This document shows positions 8,435 through 13,687 of a stretch of 13,687 nucleotides of DNA, piece after piece. The translations under genes were made by a program, and so were the position numbers. Origin of the DNA: an uncultured Bacilli bacterium (GTDB lineage: Bacteria > Bacillota_I > Bacilli_A > RF39 > UBA660). The notes under the pieces are model-generated. The model was given only the letters and a program-made list of their open reading frames with translations. It was not told where the DNA came from and did no database searches. Position 1 is the first letter of the stretch. Each line of letters begins with the position of its first letter. Location of the stretch: assembly GCA_904502155.1 (NCBI GenBank), contig CAJGDV010000024.1:1-13687 (forward strand). The letters are read 5' to 3'.

Positions 8435-9880
8435 ATGAAGCATAAAAAATTTGACATATTTGTAATAATTTCATTTTTATTAGTAGTTATAGCTATAACT
8501 ATAAAACCACTTCAAAACGATACATTTTACTATATAAAAATAGGGGAAGATATTTTAAAAAATGGAATAGATTTTATAGATCATTATTCTATTCATAATT
8601 TAGAGTATTTATACCCTCATTGGCTTTTTGATATAATTTTATTTAAGGTTTATGATATTGGTGGCTTTGCTGGAATTTATATTTTTACGATATTTTTATT
8701 TTATATATTTAGCATCATTTTATATTATGGAGCATCTAAATTTTCTAAAAATAAATTAATATCATTTTTACTTATATTTATAAGTTTATTTACATTTAAA
8801 AGCATGTTTTCAGCCCGAAGTCAGGCAATTTCTACTATTTTATTTTTAATTGAATGGTTATTAATTGAGAAATATATGGAAAATAAAGATAAAAAAATAT
8901 TAATGTATTTAATAATGATACTTTTATTAATCTTTTATACTCATATGGCAGTTTGGCCTTTATTTTATGTTTTCTTTCTACCATATATTGCAGAATATAT
9001 TGTTTCAAAATTTAAAATAAAAGGAATTAATAATATTGTAATTAAAACTAATAATAATATTATTGATTTAGTAAAATTAATTCCTTTTTCACTTTTACTT
9101 GGTTTATTAACACCACAAAAATTAGATTCATACACGTATATTTTTAAAACGTTACAAGGTAGTACAACCAATTTTATTAGTGAGCATTTACCAATTCAAA
9201 ATTTTGAATATCCTTTATTCTTAATTATTTTATTTTTAATTACATTTTCATTTTTAATTAAAAACTTTAATTATAGATTAAGAGATTTATTTTTTATTGC
9301 AGGATTTACTTTTATGACAATATTATCAAAAAGACATTTAGTATTTTTATTAATAGCATTTGTTTTATGTTTTGGTAGAAGTTTATCAAATTATTTAAAT
9401 TATAAGGAAAGTGAAGACATATTAAATTATTTTAATAAGCCTTTAATATTTGTATTAAGCATTTTTATAGTATCTATAATTTCTTATCAAAACTATAATA
9501 AAGAAAGTAAATATTTATATAATATTACAGCTCCTAAAAAAGTAGTTCAATATATTAAGAAAAACATCGATCCAGAGGATATGAGGCTATATAATCAATA
9601 TGATGTAGGAGCATACTTATTATTTAATGATATAAAAGTATTTATTGATTCAAGATGTGATTTATACACTAGAGAATATAACAAAATGGATAGAAGTATA
9701 TATGATGACCAATTTTTAAATGGATTTGATTATGAAGAATTAATGGATTATTATGATATTACGCATGTGTTGTTATTAAATAGTAAAGATATAACTCATG
9801 TTATAAAAAAGGATTCAAATTATAAACAAATATTTCAAGATGAAAATTATGTTCTTTTTAAAAGATTGAATACGAACTAA
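8435..9880 (+). CDS. Polytopic membrane protein, GT-C glycosyltransferase-like
   Basis: The 481-residue protein has about ten or eleven hydrophobic helices between residues 8 and 351 and a hydrophilic C-terminal domain (about 352-481). After the first helix comes NDTFYYIKIGEDILKNG (28-44), then HYSIHN and PHWLFDII (61-68). This order, an Asp-containing loop, an Ile-Gly-Glu helix, a long loop and a His-Trp-Leu-Phe motif, is typical of bacterial GT-C-fold membrane proteins that use lipid-linked sugar donors, with Asp29 the likely catalytic Asp. The C-terminal NQYDVGAYLLF and KVFIDSRCDLY (401-411) match the corresponding end motif of that group, in the form GxYL then KVFIDxRxDLY. Substrate and acceptor are unknown, and catalysis is inferred. 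It is followed by a SipW-like peptidase gene after 40 nt with no terminator, so read-through is likely. Confidence 0.72.
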   Translation: MKHKKFDIFVIISFLLVVIAITIKPLQNDTFYYIKIGEDILKNGIDFIDHYSIHNLEYLYPHWLFDIILFKVYDIGGFAGIYIFTIFLFYIFSIILYYGASKFSKNKLISFLLIFISLFTFKSMFSARSQAISTILFLIEWLLIEKYMENKDKKILMYLIMILLLIFYTHMAVWPLFYVFFLPYIAEYIVSKFKIKGINNIVIKTNNNIIDLVKLIPFSLLLGLLTPQKLDSYTYIFKTLQGSTTNFISEHLPIQNFEYPLFLIILFLITFSFLIKNFNYRLRDLFFIAGFTFMTILSKRHLVFLLIAFVLCFGRSLSNYLNYKESEDILNYFNKPLIFVLSIFIVSIISYQNYNKESKYLYNITAPKKVVQYIKKNIDPEDMRLYNQYDVGAYLLFNDIKVFIDSRCDLYTREYNKMDRSIYDDQFLNGFDYEELMDYYDITHVLLLNSKDITHVIKKDSNYKQIFQDENYVLFKRLNTN

Positions 9881-9914
9881 ATTTATAGTATAATTAAGTT
9901 AGAATAAAAGGGTG
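9866..9914 (+). promoter_or_regulatory. Promoter and ribosome-binding site for the signal peptidase gene
   Basis: TTGAAT (9866-9871), a spacer of exactly 17 bp, and TATAAT (9889-9894) make the best classical promoter in the window. It is the only one lacking the TGn extension. The -35 lies in the last codons of the preceding gene. AAAAGGGTG (9906-9914) is the Shine-Dalgarno sequence and places the start at ATG 9921, not at the in-frame GTG 9912 that forms part of it. Confidence 0.65.
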
Positions 9915-9920
9915 TATTCT

Positions 9921-10478
9921 ATGAAAAAAGTATTAAATATTCTATTAGATATAATAATTTGGATAATTATTTTACTTGCTATATTTATAACAATAATGTC
10001 ATTAACAAAAAAAACTAACAATTTAAGCAGTATTTTTGGTTATTATGTTTTTAGTATTAAAACTGAATCAATGGAACCTGTTATAAAAAAAGGTGATTTG
10101 ATTATCGGGAAAAAATATAATGATGAGTTAATAAAAAAAGGAGACATTTTATCATTTTATACTTTAGAAAATGATAGAACCATTATAAAAACACATCGTG
10201 TTGAAAAAATTTACGATGATGGAGCATTAAAGTCTTATTTAATGAAAGGCGATAACAATGAAAAACCTGATGATGTTCATATTACGAATAATGATATTAT
10301 ATGTCGTTATACTAATGTAAGAATTCCTTTATTAGGTTATATATTTAATTTTATTAAATCTAAAGTGGGATTTTTTGTCACTATAATTATTCCATTATTT
10401 ATAACATTTATATATAATTTATATACGCTTATTTTGACGATTATTGAGGATAAAAAAACTAAACAAAATTCTGTTTAG
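9921..10478 (+). CDS. Signal peptidase I, ER-type (SipW-like, S26B)
   Basis: This membrane-bound serine protease would remove signal peptides from exported proteins. Two transmembrane helices flank the catalytic region (about 6-27 and 151-174). The Ser box is KTESMEP with nucleophile Ser50. The usual catalytic Lys of bacterial type I peptidases is replaced by His92 in KTHRV, and KGDNN (Asp111) with PDD downstream supplies the acidic residue. This Ser/His/Asp arrangement marks the ER or SipW subgroup. The chosen start is ATG 9921, giving 185 residues; an upstream in-frame GTG at 9912 lies within the ribosome-binding site and is rejected. In B. subtilis SipW processes the biofilm proteins TasA and TapA, but no homologue of either is visible here. 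It follows the GT-C-like gene and has its own promoter. Its TAG stop lies in a terminator stem. Confidence 0.9.
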   Translation: MKKVLNILLDIIIWIIILLAIFITIMSLTKKTNNLSSIFGYYVFSIKTESMEPVIKKGDLIIGKKYNDELIKKGDILSFYTLENDRTIIKTHRVEKIYDDGALKSYLMKGDNNEKPDDVHITNNDIICRYTNVRIPLLGYIFNFIKSKVGFFVTIIIPLFITFIYNLYTLILTIIEDKKTKQNSV

Positions 10479-10486
10479 TCTTTTTT
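10458..10486 (+). terminator. Terminator overlapping the end of the signal peptidase gene
   Basis: ACTAAACA (10458-10465) pairs with TGTTTAGT (10472-10479) around a 6-nt loop, followed by C and six T (10481-10486). The whole left arm and loop are coding sequence, and the TAG stop (10476-10478) lies in the right arm. Confidence 0.82.
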
Positions 10487-10526
10487 ATATATATAAAAAA
10501 TGATATAATATAAACATTATGGAGGG
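10481..10526 (+). promoter_or_regulatory. polA promoter and ribosome-binding site
   Basis: TGA followed by a perfect TATAAT (10504-10509) gives an extended -10. At exactly 17 bp upstream, the -35 position coincides with the six-T tract of the preceding terminator (10481-10486). GGAGGG (10521-10526) is the strongest Shine-Dalgarno sequence in the window and lies 9 nt before ATG 10536. The predicted leader is about 20 nt. Confidence 0.65.
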
Positions 10527-10535
10527 TAATTATTT

Positions 10536-13130
10536 ATGAAAAAAATAATATTAGTAGATGGTAATAATCTTCTTTTTAGAAGTTACTATGCGACAGCATA
10601 TAATGGCAATTTTATGAAAAATAGTAAAGGATTTCCAACAAATGGTTTATTTGGATTTACTAATATGATTAATAAAATCATCTTAGAAGAAAAACCAGAA
10701 TATATGATAGTAGCATTTGATAAAGGCAAAACATTTAGACACAATGAATGTGAAACATATAAAGGTGGTAGACAAGAAACACCAAATGAATTAAAAGTTC
10801 AATTTCCTATAGCTAAACAATTATTAGATTGTATGGGAATAAAATATTATGAAATAGATAATTATGAAGCTGATGATATTATTGGTACATTTGCTGAATA
10901 TTGTAATAAAGATAGTGAATATATTGGAACTATAATAAGTAGTGATAAAGACTTATTACAATTAATTAGTAGCGATGTAGATATAAAATTATTAAAATCA
11001 AAAGATTATATTAGATATAATGAAAAAACATTTTTTGAAGATTACGGCATTGAACCAAAAAAAGTTGTTGACTTAAAAGCATTAATGGGAGATTCATCAG
11101 ATAATATTCCAGGTGTAAAAGGAATAGGTGAAAAAACAGCCCTTAAATTATTAACAGAACATGGATCATTAGATGGTATATATGAAAATATTGATTCTAT
11201 AAAAGGTGCATTAAAAGATAAATTATTAAATGATAAAGAAAATGCTTATTTAAGTTATCATTTAGCTACTATTGTAAGAAATGTTCCACTTGAAATAAAT
11301 ATAGATGATATTATATATTTAGGACCTAATCATGAAAAATTAGCTAAAATGTATGAAGAATTAGAATTTTATTCATTCCTTAAAAAGGATATTTTTAAAA
11401 CAGAAGAAACAAAAGATAATATGGAAATAAAAATTTTAGAAAAAATTGAAGATTTAAAATTTTCTAAAGATTTAGCAATTTATCTAGAAATCTTAGGTTC
11501 TAATTATCATAATTCTGAAATACTAGGTATGGCACTTTATAATGATGAAGATTGTGTATATGTTAAAAAAGAATTAATAAATGATGTAATATGTAAAATT
11601 AATCATTTAAATAAATACACATATGATTTAAAAAAAGTATATGTTGCATTAAAAAAATTAAATATTAATATAGAAAATATTTCTTTTGATACTTTACTTG
11701 CTACATATTTATTAGATTATAATGTTAAAGAAGATATTGCATATTTAGCAAATATGTTTGATGGTGATATACCATTTTATGAAAATACATATGGTAAAGG
11801 TGCAAAATTAGCAAAACCTAGTGATGATATAATTGCTTATAATACTATTATGAAAGCTAAATTTATATATGAAACAAAAGATAAATTTAATAGTGAATTA
11901 GAAAAAGAAGATATGAAAAATTTAATGTATGACATAGAAATGCCATTATCAATTGTTCTTGGTGATATGGAATTTGATGGTGTAAATGTTAATGTTGATA
12001 CATTAAAAAAGATGGGTGAAGAAATTAAAACTAAAATTGATGAAATTAGTTTAGAAATATATGATTTATCACAAACAACATTTAATATTTCATCACCATC
12101 GCAATTAGGAGAAGTCTTATTTGATAAATTAGGATTACCTCATGGTAAAAAAACTAAAACAGGTTATTCAACAAGTGTAGAAGTACTTAATAAGTTAGTT
12201 GGTAAACATCCTATTATTGAAAAAATTATGGAATATAGAATGTTAACAAAATTATATTCAACATATATTGAAGGATTAATTGATTGTGTAAAAGAAGATG
12301 GTAAAATACATACTATTTACACTCAAGCACTTACTAGAACAGGAAGATTATCATCAATAGAACCAAACTTACAAAATATTCCGGCACGTAATGAATATGG
12401 TAAATTAATTAGAAAAGCCTTTGTTCCAAGTGAAAATTCAATTATATTAAGTGGAGATTATTCACAAATAGAATTACGTATTTTAGCACATATGGCTAAT
12501 ATTGATTCATTAAGACAAGCATTTATTGATGAAATTGATGTTCATACTAAAACAGCAAGTGATGTTTTCCATGTTTCACTTGATGATGTAACAAAAGAAA
12601 TGAGAAGAAATGCTAAAGCAGTTAATTTTGGAATTGTTTATGGTATTAGTAGTTTTGGTCTTTCTGATAATCTTGGAATTTCTAAAAAAGAGGCACAGGA
12701 ATTTATTGATAAATATTTTAGTGTTTATCCTGGAATTAAAGAATATCAAGATAATACTATAAAATTAGCATATGAAACAAAATGTGTAAGAACACTTTTA
12801 AATAGAAAAAGAAAGATAGAAGAATTAAATAATGCTAATTATATGATTAGACAACAAGGAGAAAGAATAGCATTAAATACTCCAATTCAAGGAACTAGTG
12901 CTGATATTATTAAAAAAGCAATGGTTGAAATTAAAAAAAGATTTAAAGAAGAAAATATTAAAAGCAAATTAATACTACAAGTGCACGATGAACTTGTTGT
13001 AGATACTATTAAAGAAGAGAAGGAAATAGTTACTAAGATTTTAAAAGAAACTATGGAAAACACATTTAAATTAAGTGTTCCATTAAAAGTTGAATTTGAA
13101 TATGGTAATGATTGGTACGAAGCAAAATGA
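10536..13130 (+). CDS. polA: DNA polymerase I
   Basis: This enzyme does repair synthesis and removes RNA primers from Okazaki fragments. At 864 residues it is slightly shorter than B. subtilis PolA (about 880). The N-terminal 5' nuclease (about 1-285) carries VDGNN (Asp8), VAFDKGKTFRH, EADD (Asp113, Asp114), SSDKDL, LMGDSSDNIPGVKGIG and a helix-hairpin-helix. The middle 3'-5' exonuclease-like domain (about 295-460) is degenerate: the E. coli Asp355/Glu357 pair appears as Tyr316/Glu318, so proofreading is probably absent, as in Bacillus. The polymerase domain has RTGRLSSIEPNLQNIPAR, SGDYSQIELR (catalytic Asp641), the O-helix with Arg690, Lys694, Phe698 and Tyr702 in the same spacing as E. coli 754/758/762/766, and QVHDELV (Asp818, Glu819). 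The stop overlaps the start of a small membrane protein gene (ATGA). Confidence 0.98.
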   Translation: MKKIILVDGNNLLFRSYYATAYNGNFMKNSKGFPTNGLFGFTNMINKIILEEKPEYMIVAFDKGKTFRHNECETYKGGRQETPNELKVQFPIAKQLLDCMGIKYYEIDNYEADDIIGTFAEYCNKDSEYIGTIISSDKDLLQLISSDVDIKLLKSKDYIRYNEKTFFEDYGIEPKKVVDLKALMGDSSDNIPGVKGIGEKTALKLLTEHGSLDGIYENIDSIKGALKDKLLNDKENAYLSYHLATIVRNVPLEINIDDIIYLGPNHEKLAKMYEELEFYSFLKKDIFKTEETKDNMEIKILEKIEDLKFSKDLAIYLEILGSNYHNSEILGMALYNDEDCVYVKKELINDVICKINHLNKYTYDLKKVYVALKKLNINIENISFDTLLATYLLDYNVKEDIAYLANMFDGDIPFYENTYGKGAKLAKPSDDIIAYNTIMKAKFIYETKDKFNSELEKEDMKNLMYDIEMPLSIVLGDMEFDGVNVNVDTLKKMGEEIKTKIDEISLEIYDLSQTTFNISSPSQLGEVLFDKLGLPHGKKTKTGYSTSVEVLNKLVGKHPIIEKIMEYRMLTKLYSTYIEGLIDCVKEDGKIHTIYTQALTRTGRLSSIEPNLQNIPARNEYGKLIRKAFVPSENSIILSGDYSQIELRILAHMANIDSLRQAFIDEIDVHTKTASDVFHVSLDDVTKEMRRNAKAVNFGIVYGISSFGLSDNLGISKKEAQEFIDKYFSVYPGIKEYQDNTIKLAYETKCVRTLLNRKRKIEELNNANYMIRQQGERIALNTPIQGTSADIIKKAMVEIKKRFKEENIKSKLILQVHDELVVDTIKEEKEIVTKILKETMENTFKLSVPLKVEFEYGNDWYEAK

Positions 13131-13471
13131 TAAAACAATTATTAAAATATATTTATAAGTATTTTATATTTTATATTATTGGTTTTTATTTATTAAATTT
13201 TAAAATGTTTTATGAATTATCATTTAAGATGATATTTATAATTCCTTTAAATTTCTTTATTATAAAATATGGAATTCTAAAAGAAATTAATAAAGATCAT
13301 TATATTACTAAATATTATATTTTAGGTTCATTAATAGGAGTAACATCATTATTTATATTACTTTTATTATTAATTAATAAGATAAATATTTTTGTCATTT
13401 TATTTACAATAATTGTTAATGGATTAGAATTGTTATATTTAGATGCTCCAGAAAAAACTAAAAAAAATTAG
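13127..13471 (+). CDS. Small integral membrane protein of unknown function, coupled to polA
   Basis: The 114-residue protein is very hydrophobic, with four likely transmembrane helices (about 9-24, 34-49, 62-83 and 87-104), a short loop with charged residues KEINKDH (52-58) and a basic tail ending EKTKKN. I do not recognise a family. The ATG at 13127 overlaps the polA stop as ATGA, which points to translational coupling; no good Shine-Dalgarno sequence is visible inside the end of polA. An in-frame TTG at 13112 would add five residues, but that start has no ribosome-binding site and is less likely. The last codons and the TAG stop form part of a terminator. The base composition matches the neighbouring genes, so there is no sign of recent transfer. 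Confidence 0.72.
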   Translation: MIKQLLKYIYKYFIFYIIGFYLLNFKMFYELSFKMIFIIPLNFFIIKYGILKEINKDHYITKYYILGSLIGVTSLFILLLLLINKINIFVILFTIIVNGLELLYLDAPEKTKKN

Positions 13472-13479
13472 TTTTTTTT
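13452..13479 (+). terminator. Terminator of the polA operon, overlapping the stop codon
   Basis: AAAAAACTAA (13452-13461) pairs with TTAGTTTTTT (13468-13477) around a six-A loop, with T to 13479. The stop TAG (13469-13471) is in the right arm, and the final Lys-Thr-Lys-Lys-Asn codons form the rest of the hairpin. Confidence 0.8.
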
Positions 13480-13502
13480 GTTATAATTAAACTAATAGAG
13501 GA
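13479..13502 (+). promoter_or_regulatory. Extended -10 promoter and ribosome-binding site for a tiny transcription unit
   Basis: TGT followed by a perfect TATAAT (13482-13487), where the T of TG is the last base of the preceding terminator's T-tract. The flanking bases, GTTATAATTAA, are identical to those at the promoter near 8412. AGAGGA (13497-13502) is a good Shine-Dalgarno sequence, 8 nt from ATG 13511. The predicted leader is about 17 nt. Confidence 0.6.
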
Positions 13503-13510
13503 TTGATTTT

Positions 13511-13546
13511 ATGAATGATGATTTTAATAGAAGAAAAAGATTTTAA
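13511..13546 (+). CDS. Possible 11-residue small protein or leader peptide (MNDDFNRRKRF)
   Basis: ATG at 13511 lies 8 nt after AGAGGA and runs for 11 codons to TAA 13544-13546. It is acidic at the start and strongly basic at the end (RRKR). The argument for it is the complete signal set around it: extended -10, ribosome-binding site and a downstream terminator. No gene lies downstream on the same strand, so it is not an obvious attenuation leader. An overlapping +1-frame ORF from ATG 13515 encodes 18 residues, MMILIEEKDFKITKKGYY, and stops at TAG 13569-13571 in the terminator hairpin, in the manner of other genes here. Its spacing from the ribosome-binding site is longer (12 nt). Either one, or a non-coding small RNA of about 85 nt, is possible. 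Confidence 0.35.
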   Translation: MNDDFNRRKRF

Positions 13547-13552
13547 AATAAC

Positions 13553-13586
13553 AAAAAAAGGCTACTATTAGTAGTCTTTTATTTTT
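13553..13586. terminator. Bidirectional terminator between convergent units
   Basis: GGCTACT (13560-13566) pairs with AGTAGTC (13570-13576), with one G-T wobble, around ATT. Seven A precede the stem (13553-13559) and TTTTATTTTT follows it. It therefore works in both directions; the minus-strand reading ends in seven uninterrupted T. This serves the tiny plus-strand unit and the convergent minus-strand gene. Confidence 0.82.
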
Positions 13587-13686
13587 GGTTTTTAGCAATT
13601 TCAGCTCTGATAACTCTATCATTTAATTTTTTGTTATGAATTTTTTTCATAAATTTATTAACTTCTTTAGAATCAACATCTAAGAA
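13579..13686 (-). CDS. C-terminal part of an unidentified minus-strand gene (cut by window edge)
   Basis: On the reverse strand a frame is open from the window edge for 35 codons and stops at TAA (plus-strand 13579-13581), three bases before the terminator stem. The tail runs FLDVDSKEVNKFMKKIHNK and ends DRVIRAEIAKNQK. It is hydrophilic, Lys-rich and looks like an amphipathic helical end. I do not recognise the family. The clean stop followed at once by a strong hairpin and T-run on that strand supports a real gene. It is the only minus-strand gene in the window, so a change of transcription direction occurs here. Confidence 0.6.
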   Translation of the reverse strand, partial: FLDVDSKEVNKFMKKIHNKKLNDRVIRAEIAKNQK

Positions 13687-13687
13687 A

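Noticed and set aside
9912..9920. GTG at 9912 as the start of the signal peptidase (three extra residues, MYS)
   Set aside because: This GTG is itself part of the Shine-Dalgarno sequence AAAAGGGTG (9906-9914). ATG 9921 has the right spacing and begins MKKVLN, a usual membrane-protein N-terminus.
9881..9920. A terminator between the GT-C-like gene and the signal peptidase gene
   Set aside because: The gap has no hairpin followed by a T-run. It contains a promoter -10 and a ribosome-binding site only, so read-through is expected.
13112..13126. TTG at 13112 as the start of the small membrane protein
   Set aside because: There is no ribosome-binding site for it. ATG 13127 gives the classic ATGA stop/start overlap with polA and a membrane-protein-like MIKQLLKY beginning.
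13511..13640. A broken membrane protein: past the TAA at 13544, the frame of the 11-residue ORF continues as NNKKRLLLVVFYFWFLAI and further hydrophobic residues
   Set aside because: That stretch runs through a strong bidirectional terminator and is antisense to a plausible Lys-rich minus-strand tail. Antisense of Lys/Asn/Glu-rich coding sequence reads as hydrophobic residues by default. A pseudogene is not excluded but is less likely.

Overview
The window is a very AT-rich, gene-dense chromosomal stretch from a Gram-positive-type bacterium of the Bacillota/Mycoplasmatota kind. The evidence is a PolC-type replicative polymerase ending in QLSLF, AGA-dominated arginine codons, Shine-Dalgarno sequences of the AGGTGAT/GGAGG type, and an ER-type (SipW-like) signal peptidase. 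TGG encodes Trp, and TGA serves as a true stop (4006-4008 and 13128-13130), so this is the standard code and not the Mycoplasma code. An uncultured, reduced-genome member of the Bacilli is my best guess; species cannot be told from the sequence.

Layout. A 27-codon tail of an unknown gene (2-85) ends in a terminator. A three-gene operon follows: gpmI (151-1647), a membrane-anchored protein with two diverged copies of one domain (1649-2977), and a membrane-anchored NAGPA-type phosphodiester glycosidase (2977-4008). The junctions are a 1-nt gap and a TAATG overlap, and the operon ends in a terminator whose stem contains the last stop codon. polC (4085-8380) forms its own unit. Next come a polytopic GT-C-like membrane protein (8435-9880) and a SipW-like signal peptidase (9921-10478); the second has its own promoter inside and after the first, and there is no terminator between them. 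polA (10536-13130) is followed, through an ATGA overlap, by a small four-helix membrane protein (13127-13471). A tiny unit at about 13479-13586 has a promoter, a ribosome-binding site and one of two very short ORFs. It ends at a bidirectional terminator shared with a convergent minus-strand gene (13579-13686) cut by the window edge.

The functions are mostly housekeeping: glycolysis (gpmI), chromosome replication (polC), and repair or Okazaki-fragment maturation (polA). Interleaved with these is a set of cell-envelope proteins (duplicated-domain protein, phosphodiester glycosidase, GT-C-like protein, signal peptidase, small membrane protein). No CRISPR array, insertion sequence, tRNA or rRNA was seen, and no gap exceeds 300 bases.

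The most striking feature is architectural. Intrinsic terminators sit on or directly against stop codons in nearly every unit. Extended -10 promoters (TGnTANAAT) follow them closely, and predicted 5' leaders are only about 10-20 nt.
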